Assembly (NCBI RefSeq): GCF_045062745.1
Contig: NZ_JBJGED010000010.1
Coordinates: 124,001-188,000, forward strand
Direction: 5' to 3'
Length of the DNA: 64,000 nucleotides
Origin: Paenibacillus_AA sp045062745
GTDB lineage: Bacteria; Bacillota; Bacilli; Paenibacillales; NBRC-103111
How positions within the stretch are numbered: the first letter of the stretch is position 1; each line of letters begins with the position of its first letter. The position numbers were made by a program, and so were the translations under genes. Positions 1-8,540 of this stretch are shown here, piece by piece. A model generated the notes under the pieces. That model had not been told where the DNA came from and did not search any database. It worked only from the letters and a program-made list of their open reading frames with translations.

Positions 1-1
1 C

Positions 2-1759
2 AAGGCGACCTCCGGAATCGGCAAGGAATTGCCGGTATTTGTCACCTCGGGCTATAATGCGGAGCTCGATCAAGGCAATCTGATCGATATCTGGGATGGG
101 ACGCCGAGCCATTACGATCCGAAGCAAGCGCTCCTCGAGCGGGCGCACGGAGATGACATGTGGATCTACAACGGCAGCCGCCCGTATTCCGGAGCGCCGG
201 TGTACGAAGCGCCGGCGACCGATCCTCGCGCCACGATCTGGGGCGCATACAAGATGGACATCGACACGTACTTCTACTGGTCGGCCGCCAACTGGCGGCA
301 CAACTCGCAGATGTGGCGCGGCTTGGACCGCCACCAGAACGTCTGGCTGGAGCCGATCACGTATTACAACCGCGAGCCTTCAACAGGCAACGGCGACGGC
401 GTACTAGTGTACCCGGGCGAGAACATTCGCTTCCCTGCCGAAGATCGCGGCATCGAGGGGCCGATCTCCTCGATTCGTCTCGCCAATATGCGCCGCGGGC
501 TGCAGGACCATCTGTACATGACGATGCTGACGCAGCGCGGGCAGGAGGATGTCGTGAAGGAGGCGCTGGCCGACGTAGTGCCGGGCATCCTGAACAAGAC
601 GAATGCACTCGGCTTCACGGAGACGGGCGACTCCTTCGAGGAGGCACGCCTGAAGCTGGCGAAGGCGCTGGAGAAGGCACCGGACGTCCGCGTACCGGTC
701 ATCTCCGTCAGCGGGGCGATCACGACGCTCTTGCCGCGGGAGAGTGTCACAACCGAGCAGCTCGCCTTCACGGCGACCGCCACGGACGCGGACGGCAACA
801 TCATCCAGCCGGTCGTGAAGCTGAACGGCAAGGTGCAGGCTTCGCAAGATGACGTGCCGGGCTCCTACACCGTGCAGCTGGAGGAAGGCGACAATACGAT
901 TACGATCGATGCAGTCGCCGGCAAGCTGAAGGCGAACACGAAGACATATACCGTTCGCTACGTCAGCAAAACCGACCGGCTCCATACGATCCGCGGCCAG
1001 GACGGCGTGACCGTCGTGCTGGAGCAGAGGGATACGCTCGATCCGGAGTACGCCGGAGCGGTCAGCTATCAGCTGTATAAGAACGATCGCGCCGTGTCCG
1101 AACGCATTCCGCTCGGGAAGAAGACTGATGCATCGGGCAACAACTGGGACGTTCGGTTGTACGATGCCTCAGGTACGCAGGTGACGGTGAAGGCGGTCTC
1201 CTCCGAGAAACCGGAGCGAGCCATGACGTCCAAGGCGCTGTTCCTGGAGTCGAATCATTGGCTCGGAGATGGCTACGCGAACCAAGTGGTCGCCGACTTC
1301 GAAGTCACACCGCTTGCGAACAACATCGACGGAGTCATAGGTTATTCCGATACATCGACAGTCGTAGACGGCTTCGGGAAGATCAACCTGCTCGTCCGCC
1401 TGAACAGCGACGGCACGTTCGACGCCCGCGACGGAGCGGTGTACGCCAAGGATCAAGCGATCACCTACGTGAAAGACGCCAAGTACCGCATTCGGATCGA
1501 AGCCGACCTGGCTGCGAAGAAGTACGATGTGTGGATCACGGGGCCGGACGGCGTGAAGAAGCAGCTTGCCGCCGGGTATGCCTTCCGGACCGGGGCAGTG
1601 CCGATCGACGATCTCGGGCAGTTGACCGTGATCAGTACCTTGATGGTCGACTCGTTCAAGCTGGAGAAGCACGTGATCCAAGCGGTCCCCGCCGGCAGCG
1701 CAGACAGGCAACAGCTGGAAAGCGCGATCGAACTGGAGCGGGCGATTGAGGAACAATAA
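2..1759 (+). CDS. DUF4091 (GH123-like) multidomain protein, 3' part
   Basis: The gene is cut by the window edge: the frame is open from base 2, and the TTG at 29 is internal rather than a likely start. The first ~210 visible residues resemble the C-terminal part of DUF4091/glycoside hydrolase 123-like domains, with an aromatic-rich stretch (GAYKMDIDTYFYW, then WRGLDRHQNVW). An Ig-like segment follows (about 225-320), then a C-terminal beta-rich region resembling a carbohydrate-binding or LamG-like fold. It is probably a secreted glycan-active enzyme, but the signal peptide would lie upstream. It ends in a hairpin terminator. The two sugar-binding lipoproteins downstream suggest polysaccharide use. 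Family assignment is by motif memory, not a search. Confidence 0.7.
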   Translation, partial: KATSGIGKELPVFVTSGYNAELDQGNLIDIWDGTPSHYDPKQALLERAHGDDMWIYNGSRPYSGAPVYEAPATDPRATIWGAYKMDIDTYFYWSAANWRHNSQMWRGLDRHQNVWLEPITYYNREPSTGNGDGVLVYPGENIRFPAEDRGIEGPISSIRLANMRRGLQDHLYMTMLTQRGQEDVVKEALADVVPGILNKTNALGFTETGDSFEEARLKLAKALEKAPDVRVPVISVSGAITTLLPRESVTTEQLAFTATATDADGNIIQPVVKLNGKVQASQDDVPGSYTVQLEEGDNTITIDAVAGKLKANTKTYTVRYVSKTDRLHTIRGQDGVTVVLEQRDTLDPEYAGAVSYQLYKNDRAVSERIPLGKKTDASGNNWDVRLYDASGTQVTVKAVSSEKPERAMTSKALFLESNHWLGDGYANQVVADFEVTPLANNIDGVIGYSDTSTVVDGFGKINLLVRLNSDGTFDARDGAVYAKDQAITYVKDAKYRIRIEADLAAKKYDVWITGPDGVKKQLAAGYAFRTGAVPIDDLGQLTVISTLMVDSFKLEKHVIQAVPAGSADRQQLESAIELERAIEEQ

Positions 1760-1770
1760 TTGATATTTAT

Positions 1771-1804
1771 GGAGATCCGGGTTCCGCCTGGGTCTCCTTC
1801 TTTT
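1771..1804 (+). terminator. Rho-independent terminator after the DUF4091 gene
   Basis: GGAGATCC (1771-1778) pairs with GGGTCTCC (1790-1797), with one wobble, and is followed by TTCTTTT. Confidence 0.75.
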
Positions 1805-1954
1805 ACGGATTTATCCCACTATTACGGATTACCTGCAATACGCTTAGAAAATCAGCAAAACCGCCACTTTCCGCCGGCTCCCGGCCCGTCTATGATCGAA
1901 CTGTAACCGAAACGATCAAACATGATCCATGAAGATCAACAAGGGGAGGATTCC

Positions 1955-3580
1955 ATGAAAGCGTTAAAAATGGTGAGCACGGTAATGGCGGTCAGCTTGC
2001 TGACGGTCGCCTGCTCGAGCAAGGAGGAAGCGTCTCCATCCGCGACGCCGTCCGCCAGCTCCGGCACAAGTACGAGCACGGCGAAGCCGACGAAGGAGAA
2101 GCTGAATCTGAAATGGTTCATCGGTTCGAACGGCATCGCGAACTCAACCTTGCCGTCGGCGGACAAAGATTTCGTCAAAAAGGCGATCGAAGAGAAGTTC
2201 AATGTCAGCTTAACGCTAGACTACATGGTCTTCGGGTCGGACTACACGAACAAGATGAACCTGATCCTCTCCGGCGGGGATGTGCCGGATATGTTCATCG
2301 CCCAGGGTACCGACAGCCAGAAATATGCGGTGGACGGCCTGCTCGCCGATTTGACTCCGTACGTCTCGCCTCAGACGATGCCGAACTACTACAAGTGGGT
2401 GACGCAGGAGGAGATCAACAACTACCAGCTGAAGGGGATCAAGTTCAGCCGGGCTCCGATGCCGTTCCAGCGCAATACGTATGCTTCCTTCTACATCCGG
2501 AAGGATTGGCTCGACAAGCTGGGGCTTAAGCTGCCGAAGACGTACGACGAGCTCATGAACGCGATGCGCGACTTCACGAACAAGGACCCGGACGGCAACG
2601 GCAAGAAAGATACGTACGGCATCAGCGCCGCTTCCGGCGGCAACCGGATTCCGTTCGACTTCCCGCAATGGATTCAGAACGGACTGATCGCGGACTTCCG
2701 CATCGACGGCGACACGTTTATGGACAATCAGACCGATCCGAAGCTGCAGAACGTCATCCAAGGCATCGTCGATATGATGAAGGAAGGCATCGTCGACCCG
2801 GACTGGTACGTGAACAAGTCCCCGATGCATCTCGACAAGGCGGCGCAAGGCAAGATCGGCGTCATGTGGTCGGGCGACATGAGCTTCGCCTTCGATTCGG
2901 TTCCGACGAGCGTGCAGTCCAAGACGAAGCAGCTGGATCCGAAAGCGGACTGGCAGCCGATCTTCCCGTTCGATTCACCATACGGATGGAAGGCCGGAAC
3001 GCCCGGCGGACAAAATCCGTTCGTCTTTGCGAAGTCGGTGGCGGATAAAAATCCGGAGAAAGTGAAGCGTTCCATAGAGATCCTCGATTGGCTGACGAGC
3101 GAAGAAGGCTACCTCATGACGCACTATGGTCTGGAAGGCAAGCACTATAAGCGCGAAGGCAACAAAATCACGATCGATCCCGATGCCATCGACAAGGATA
3201 TTGTGAAGAACGGCGATTGGCTCAACATCTACCGCTTTTTCACCGCTTTCGACGAGCCTTCCGTCCTGAAGCTCGAAGTGATCGACCCCCGTCTGTCCGA
3301 CCGCGACCGCGCGATCATGAAGTTCGTCGAAGCGATTCCGAAGTCCAAGGGCGAACCGGTTACACTCGCCCCTCCGGAAGGTACGAACATCGGGGACTTC
3401 CGCAAAGAGATGGCCCGCCTGGAAATCAAAGCAATCTTCGAGGATAAGACCGGCGCGAACTGGCCGAAGTACCGCGAGGAGCTCATGACCAAATATAACG
3501 GCAACAAAATTTTCCAAGGGTACGTCGATCAGATCAACGCCGTGCTGCCGGCCGACAAAAAGCTGAAGCCTTGGAAGTAA
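1955..3580 (+). CDS. Extracellular sugar-binding lipoprotein (CUT1 ABC, LplA type)
   Basis: A 541-residue solute-binding lipoprotein expected on the outer face of the membrane. The start is ATG 1955, behind AAGGGGAGGA; an upstream in-frame ATG at 1922 has no ribosome site. The N-terminus is Lys-rich then hydrophobic with lipobox LLTVAC, followed by a Ser/Thr/Pro linker. Around residue 200 is the DPDGNGKKDTYG loop typical of the large (~540 aa) LplA-like binding proteins of Paenibacillaceae. No permease or ATPase gene is adjacent, so it must share a transporter encoded elsewhere. A second protein of the same family follows. Substrate is unknown; oligosaccharide is an inference. Confidence 0.88.
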   Translation: MKALKMVSTVMAVSLLTVACSSKEEASPSATPSASSGTSTSTAKPTKEKLNLKWFIGSNGIANSTLPSADKDFVKKAIEEKFNVSLTLDYMVFGSDYTNKMNLILSGGDVPDMFIAQGTDSQKYAVDGLLADLTPYVSPQTMPNYYKWVTQEEINNYQLKGIKFSRAPMPFQRNTYASFYIRKDWLDKLGLKLPKTYDELMNAMRDFTNKDPDGNGKKDTYGISAASGGNRIPFDFPQWIQNGLIADFRIDGDTFMDNQTDPKLQNVIQGIVDMMKEGIVDPDWYVNKSPMHLDKAAQGKIGVMWSGDMSFAFDSVPTSVQSKTKQLDPKADWQPIFPFDSPYGWKAGTPGGQNPFVFAKSVADKNPEKVKRSIEILDWLTSEEGYLMTHYGLEGKHYKREGNKITIDPDAIDKDIVKNGDWLNIYRFFTAFDEPSVLKLEVIDPRLSDRDRAIMKFVEAIPKSKGEPVTLAPPEGTNIGDFRKEMARLEIKAIFEDKTGANWPKYREELMTKYNGNKIFQGYVDQINAVLPADKKLKPWK

Positions 3581-3748
3581 GATTTGGGATCATCTGCGAA
3601 TCCGTATTGGGGCGGCCCGCCTCGGTACGGGTTCGTCGTTTCCAGGTTGCCGCTTCTAGGCAGCGGACCGCACTTGTGAGACAATAGGGGCAGGCTCTGC
3701 AGGGACAGGGCGGGCCGCTATTAACCGACTTGATTGGGGTGGAAAGTG

Positions 3749-5335
3749 ATGCGTTCAGTTAAGGTCCTTCGGCTGCTTCTGGCGGCGGTTTTGACATGCG
3801 GAACGGCGGCCTGCACGGCCGATTCGTCCAACCCCTCGACCACGAAGGATCGCGATTCGTCCGACAAACCTGGCGAGTCGCCGAACGGCAATATGGTGAT
3901 TTCTTATCTGGACGGTACATATGCGAGTCCGGCACCCCCGCCGAACGGTCCGGGCGTGCAAATGATCAACGAGAAGTTTCATGTGGCATTCAAAACCGAA
4001 TTCGTGCCGATTGCGGAATATTTCCAAAAGCTGCCGGCCCGCATGGCGAGCGGGGATATCCCGGACGTGATCGGGATGGAGAGCGCAGATTCGAATTATT
4101 ACAAATGGGCGAAGCAAGGGGCGTTTCTGCCGCTAGATGCTTATATCGACAAATATCCGACGCTGAAGATGGTGCCCGAGTACGTGTGGGACGCCATGAA
4201 GGTGGACGGTCATATTTATGGCATTCCCCGGTATTTCCCGGTGAAGTACGGCAAAAGTCCGATGATTCGAAAAGACTGGCTCGACAAGCTCGGGCTGAAG
4301 GTGCCGACGAACTTCGAAGAGCTGAAGCAAGTGGCGATCGCGTTCACCCGGAATGATCCGGACGGCAACGGAGTGGATGACACGTACGGCCTGATGCTCG
4401 CGATGGGCATTCAGTACGATTTTGACTTCGGGGTGTATTGGAACCCGGCCGCCTGGTACCACACGAACAAAAACGGCCAAATCATTCCAGGCGTCATCGC
4501 CGACTCGAGCAAAGAGCGCATCGGGATGCTGGCGGATTTGTACAAAGCGGGAGCGATTCCGAAGGATTGGGCCGTTACGAAGATCAGCGACGTGAAGAAG
4601 GCGTTCTATGCCGGCAAGTTCGGGATTTTCTACGAGCAGCCCTACGACAAATGGCCGACCGATTTCCGCACGCTGAAGTCGATCAACCCTCAGGCGGAGC
4701 TCGTGCCAATCCCGCCCTTCAAGGCGCCGGACGGGTCGCAGGGGTTCAACGGGTTGGCGGGCTATTTTCAGATTCTGACGCTTAACTCCAAGCTGCAGGG
4801 AGATCCGGCCAAGGTGACAAAATTCCTCGAGATGAACGAGTACTTCCGCAAGTTCATTCCGCTCGATCAGCGGACTCCGAACAACCCGGATTACGATTGG
4901 CTGAACGGCAAGCAGGGGATCGGCTACAAGATCGTGAACGGCAGTCAGGAGAATACAGACTTCGGCGCCGGGCTGCAGCCGCGCTTCTACCTGGAGTCCC
5001 GATTCTGGGCGCCGAGCGACGAAGCGAACGAAGTGTCCAAGGTAGCGGTCGATCCTCTGCAGCGGTCGCTATTCAGCGCGATGGAGTCGTTGTACAGCAA
5101 TTACAAGGCTTATATCAATCCGATCAACCGGATCAAATCCGAGAAGTATATGGAGCGTTGGGCCGAGCTGGAGCAGTTCGTACGCGACGAGCAGTCGAGA
5201 ATGATCATCGGGCAATCCAGCGTGGCGGACTGGGATCAAATGATGCAGAAGTTTATGGACAGGGGCGGTAAAGAAGTCCTAGAGGACGTGAACCGGCTGT
5301 TCAAGGAGAAGGGGATTAAGGGCGAGTGGAAATAG
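3749..5335 (+). CDS. Extracellular sugar-binding lipoprotein, second paralogue
   Basis: A 528-residue lipoprotein of the same family as its upstream neighbour. It shares the RKDWLDKLGLK block and the DPDGNG..DTYG loop but is otherwise strongly diverged. The start is ATG 3749 behind GGGGTGG; an in-frame TTG at 3734 is less likely. The signal peptide is MRSVKVLRLLLAAVLTCG with candidate lipid Cys in TAAC, a slightly non-standard lipobox. A 168-bp gap separates it from the previous gene, so the two may be transcribed separately. No permease genes flank it. Probably a sugar-binding receptor of a CUT1 importer whose membrane parts lie elsewhere. Confidence 0.85.
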   Translation: MRSVKVLRLLLAAVLTCGTAACTADSSNPSTTKDRDSSDKPGESPNGNMVISYLDGTYASPAPPPNGPGVQMINEKFHVAFKTEFVPIAEYFQKLPARMASGDIPDVIGMESADSNYYKWAKQGAFLPLDAYIDKYPTLKMVPEYVWDAMKVDGHIYGIPRYFPVKYGKSPMIRKDWLDKLGLKVPTNFEELKQVAIAFTRNDPDGNGVDDTYGLMLAMGIQYDFDFGVYWNPAAWYHTNKNGQIIPGVIADSSKERIGMLADLYKAGAIPKDWAVTKISDVKKAFYAGKFGIFYEQPYDKWPTDFRTLKSINPQAELVPIPPFKAPDGSQGFNGLAGYFQILTLNSKLQGDPAKVTKFLEMNEYFRKFIPLDQRTPNNPDYDWLNGKQGIGYKIVNGSQENTDFGAGLQPRFYLESRFWAPSDEANEVSKVAVDPLQRSLFSAMESLYSNYKAYINPINRIKSEKYMERWAELEQFVRDEQSRMIIGQSSVADWDQMMQKFMDRGGKEVLEDVNRLFKEKGIKGEWK

Positions 5336-5377
5336 GGGTTCGAAACTGTCGATTCTATGGGGAGTGACGGCCGCTGT

Positions 5378-5553
5378 GAGTGAAAAAGGACCCCATGCTT
5401 TCCCCACAAAGTGAAGCAATGCTCTGTAGGTAATTCCGAGTACTTTGCGGAGGCCCATGGTTTTCAAACATCTTGTTTGAACCTCCTTGTTGGATAAAGG
5501 ATTCCGCGGGGGGAGATTCAAGCCAAAACTCGCCGTGGTCCTCTTTTTCACTC
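5378..5553. repeat. Miniature inverted-repeat-like insert (about 176 bp)
   Basis: GAGTGAAAAAGGACC at 5378-5392 is matched in inverse orientation by GGTCCTCTTTTTCACTC at 5537-5553 (two-base difference). Inside lie the dispersed hairpin element at 5402-5453 and a perfect 8-bp hairpin, TTCAAACA-TCT-TGTTTGAA (5463-5481). No gene is visible here. Non-autonomous mobile element is an inference; no target duplication was recognised. Confidence 0.45.
5402..5453 (-). repeat. Dispersed ~52-bp hairpin repeat, copy 1
   Basis: Read on the minus strand, CCTCCGCAAAGTA at one end and TCACTTTGTGGGG at the other can pair, leaving a ~28-nt loop with GGAAT and CCTAC words. A second copy in opposite orientation lies at 41509-41559 with the same arms and a recognisably related loop. 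Confidence 0.7.
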
Positions 5554-5623
5554 CGCTCCAGGATTCCAATACAAAACGACAGTCTCATTTCGGGATGTAG
5601 TAGGAAAGAAAGGGAGGCCTCAG

Positions 5624-6784
5624 ATGAAAGGGATCTTGTTAAAAAACGGTACGTTTTACACGGAGCAAGGGGTGTTGGCAGACGGGTACATGTGCGTCTC
5701 CGAGCAGGGGACAATCGCCGAGATCGGGACCGGTGACCCGCCGGAAGCGGCCGGAACCGACGTCGTCGATTGCCGAGGACAGCTCGTGCTGCCCGGCTTT
5801 ATCGATGTGCATGTTCATGGGGGCGGCGGCTTCGACGTCTTGAGCGCCACGTTCGAAGGGCTGGACGGGATGAGCCGGTTCCATGCGCGGCAAGGGACGA
5901 CCGCCTTCCTCGCGACGACGTCGACGACGAGTCTGGAGCGGATCGAGGCGGCCTTGCGGAACGCGGCGGCCGCCGTCGGCCGGACGACCGGGGCGGAGCT
6001 GGCCGGCATCCATCTGGAGGGGCCGTACTTGCACGAGCTGCGCCGGGGCGCGCAGAGCAAGGAGCACATCCGGCTGCCGGACATCGCCGAGCTGGAGCGG
6101 CTTCAGGCCGCAGCGGAAGGCCACATCCGGCTTGTCACGATGGCGCCGGAGGTGGAGGGCGGCTTCGCGGCGGCGCGCTGGCTCGCACAGGAGCAGGGCG
6201 TGACCGTGTCCATGGGCCACTCCAACGCTACGTTCGTCGAGGCGCAGGAGGCGATCCGCCATGGCGTGAACCACACGACGCATCATTTCAACGGGATGAG
6301 TCCGTTCCATCACCGTGACCCCGGTCTGGCGGGGGCCGGGCTGATGCTCCCGGCGCTCACGACGGAGCTGATCTGCGACGGTATACACGTTCACCCGGCG
6401 GCGGTCAAGCTGCTGTTCGACGTGAAGGGGCCGCAGGGCGTCTGCCTGATCACCGACGCGATCTCCGTGGCAGGGCTGCCGAACGGCCGCTATGGCGGTG
6501 TCGTAGTGCGGGACGGCGAGATTATGCTGGCCGACGGATCGAGCCTGGCGGGCAGCGCTTTGACGATGCTGCAGGCGCTGAAGAACGCGATGCGATTCAC
6601 CGGCTATTCGCTGGAGCAGCTGCTGCCCTCCCTCACCGCCGTCCCCGCGCGGCAAGTGCGGCTCGCCGAGCGGAAGGGCTCGCTCGCAGTCGGCAAGGAC
6701 GCGGACTTCCTGCTGCTCACCCCGGAGGAGCTGGAGCTGCAGGCGACCTACGTGCGCGGCCAGGCCGTGTATCGGGCGGTATAG
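5624..6784 (+). CDS. nagA: N-acetylglucosamine-6-phosphate deacetylase
   Basis: A 386-residue cytoplasmic amidohydrolase that removes acetate from GlcNAc-6-P to give GlcN-6-P, in amino-sugar catabolism and cell-wall recycling. Motifs in order: DVHVHGGGG (His63 and His65 of the metal site), HLEGPY, MGHSNA, HHFNGMSP, CDGIHVHP, and LITDAIS with the catalytic Asp. Length is normal for NagA. The start at ATG 5624 follows AAAGGGAGG. No nagB or PTS gene is adjacent, so it stands alone. A C-rich spacer with a weak hairpin (about 6813-6846) follows. Confidence 0.95.
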   Translation: MKGILLKNGTFYTEQGVLADGYMCVSEQGTIAEIGTGDPPEAAGTDVVDCRGQLVLPGFIDVHVHGGGGFDVLSATFEGLDGMSRFHARQGTTAFLATTSTTSLERIEAALRNAAAAVGRTTGAELAGIHLEGPYLHELRRGAQSKEHIRLPDIAELERLQAAAEGHIRLVTMAPEVEGGFAAARWLAQEQGVTVSMGHSNATFVEAQEAIRHGVNHTTHHFNGMSPFHHRDPGLAGAGLMLPALTTELICDGIHVHPAAVKLLFDVKGPQGVCLITDAISVAGLPNGRYGGVVVRDGEIMLADGSSLAGSALTMLQALKNAMRFTGYSLEQLLPSLTAVPARQVRLAERKGSLAVGKDADFLLLTPEELELQATYVRGQAVYRAV

Positions 6785-6948
6785 GAGAGAGGTTGTTGGA
6801 TCGTTTTACGCGAAACCCGTACGGCTTAACAGGTGTTTCTTCTTTTACGCAATGTCCCCGTATCGTCATAAAATTCACATAGCGATATACTATTCCCAGA
6901 ACGTGAGGCTGTCGACTGGGGTTCCAGCCTCCTTATAGCCACTATCCC

Positions 6949-7430
6949 CTCGGCTCAGGAAAAGGGACCGAAGCCGTTTTTGATTCGAATTAACAAGAGA
7001 CATGCACAATGGAACACCTTGCGGGCAAACGGCGTAACGATAACAGACTAAGGTATCCATCGGCTCAGAAAATGGGATCGAGGGAGATTAGATTCGAAAA
7101 TCAATAATCAAGACACGCACAATAGGACACCGAATGAGCAAACGGCTCGCAGATAACAGCAAACAACTAATAAAATCCTTCGACTCAGGAATGGGATTGA
7201 GGGAGATTTGATTCGAATAACAATAATCAAGACATGCACAATGGGCCACCGAATGAGCAAACGGCCTGCAGATAACAGAAAACAAAACTAACTCTAATCA
7301 ATTCCTTCGGCTCAGGAAATGGGATCGAAGTTTTTTTTGTTTCGAATAACAAGAGACATGAACATTGAAAAGCAAGCGGTAAACGGCCAAGAGATAAAAC
7401 AAACAAACAAACAAACAAGCAAGCAAGCCA
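6949..7430. repeat. Four degenerate ~110-128-bp tandem repeats at the IS left end
   Basis: Copies begin with CGGCTCAGGAAAAGGGACCG or close variants at 6951, 7061, 7181 (CGACTCAGG) and 7309. Each continues with GATTCGAAT.., CAAGAGACATGCACAAT.., GAGCAAACGG and GATAACAG. The opening word is the inner part of the IS terminal repeat. The last copy runs into an (AAAC)n/(AAGC)n microsatellite at about 7397-7428. No credible gene lies here; the short reading frames on the minus strand are repeat artefacts. Confidence 0.8.
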
Positions 7431-7463
7431 ACTAACTACTGGACTGACTCCTACTTCTATGAT

Positions 7464-8405
7464 TTAAGCAGCCGCGGCAGTTAAATCGGCATAGCAAATC
7501 TTTTTGGAAGTAGCACAGAGGGTGAGTAACGCATGAAATGGAGGCTGGTCGAGACGAGATCGAGAATGAGAATGAGAATGAGAATGAGATTGAGATTGAG
7601 ATTGAGATTGAGATTGAGATTGGTTGAAACGATAGCTGAATTCGTTCAAGTAGGCTTGAAGATGCTTGCGTCCAAGACTGTGGAAAGTGGTGTTAATCCA
7701 TTGGTGGGCAGCACGCGCGACTCCAAGGAGGACTCGGATGCGGTTTTGGGCGAATTGGTTTTTGATAAAAATAATGTCATGGGATTCAGGATCGATATGC
7801 CGATTTTTGAAACATTGAATGCCGGAGCGAAGCACCTTCTTAAATGGATTCATATGTTCGCGGACGTTGAGCAACATGAGCTTGATTGCTCCGGGTTGGC
7901 CTTGATCATCCATCGAGGAGCCAATCAGAAACGGATGCTCTTGAGGGTGCCGAAAAACAGAGGGATTATGGGGACGCCCGTAGCAGGCGGGATTAACTCG
8001 AACAACACCGGACAACAGGCGGTCATTCTCAGACGCGCTGATAGCATCACGGATTTTATGCAACATCAGCCAAGCCGTTTTATAAGTAACTCCAATGAGC
8101 TCACTCAACGCAACTGCAGTGGTGCCGCGCTCGGAACGTGAGAGCAACCAAATGGCAAGGAACCACTTGCGGAGATCGGTACGACTGCCTTCCATCACGG
8201 TATCCGAGAGCAAGGAAGCCTGATAGCAGCATTGACGGCACTCATATAGAGGCAGCCTGCGCGAAGTCATCAAATACGCATGTCCATGACCGCATCTAGG
8301 ACAGACATACCCATCGGGCCACTTGGATTGAAACAACTGTTCCAAGCAGGCCTGCTCCGTAGGATAGGATCGATCAAACTCTTCAAGTATCGAAGTCGGG
8401 ATCAT
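7464..8405 (-). CDS. IS1595-family (ISXO2-like) transposase
   Basis: A 313-residue transposase. The start is ATG 8405 behind AGAAGGTG; the longer frame to 8474 lacks a ribosome site. It opens with a zinc ribbon (CPRCGHGH...YECRQC) followed by SDTVMEGSRTDLRKWF, typical of the family. Where ISXO2 proteins usually carry VDE.Y.G, this one has VRVNPACYGRP, so the first acidic residue may be missing or shifted. Near the C-terminus, an expanded (GAGAWT) hexamer run encodes a Gln-Ser/His-Ser repeat between NEFSYRFN and FHALL. Activity is therefore uncertain, although the frame is intact. Confidence 0.85.
   Translation of the reverse strand: MIPTSILEEFDRSYPTEQACLEQLFQSKWPDGYVCPRCGHGHAYLMTSRRLPLYECRQCCYQASLLSDTVMEGSRTDLRKWFLAIWLLSRSERGTTAVALSELIGVTYKTAWLMLHKIRDAISASENDRLLSGVVRVNPACYGRPHNPSVFRHPQEHPFLIGSSMDDQGQPGAIKLMLLNVREHMNPFKKVLRSGIQCFKNRHIDPESHDIIFIKNQFAQNRIRVLLGVARAAHQWINTTFHSLGRKHLQAYLNEFSYRFNQSQSQSQSQSQSHSHSHSHSRSRLDQPPFHALLTLCATSKKICYADLTAAAA
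7562..7621. repeat. Hexanucleotide microsatellite inside the transposase gene
   Basis: Four GAGAAT followed by six GAGATT units, perfectly in register. On the coding strand they give Ser-Gln and Ser-His dipeptides. A hexamer cannot cause a frameshift when it expands, so length variation would be tolerated. Confidence 0.95.
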
Positions 8406-8444
8406 CAGCGCACACCTTCTATCAGAACGTATGTTTGTATTTTG

Positions 8445-8473
8445 ATTATACCAAACATTTGTTCGTGTGTCCA
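8445..8473 (-). promoter_or_regulatory. Transposase promoter
   Basis: On the minus strand TGGACA (8468-8473), a 17-bp spacer, then TATAAT (8445-8450), 40 bp upstream of the transposase start. Confidence 0.65.
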
Positions 8474-8540
8474 TAGTTGGGATTGAAAAGGCCCGACTTT
8501 TTAGTATATTTCTGCCCCTGAGTCAAGGGGATAGTGGCCA

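Noticed and set aside
7088..7418. Short minus-strand reading frames beside the IS
   Set aside because: They repeat the same Phe/Cys-rich translation because they lie in the tandem repeats; no ribosome sites.
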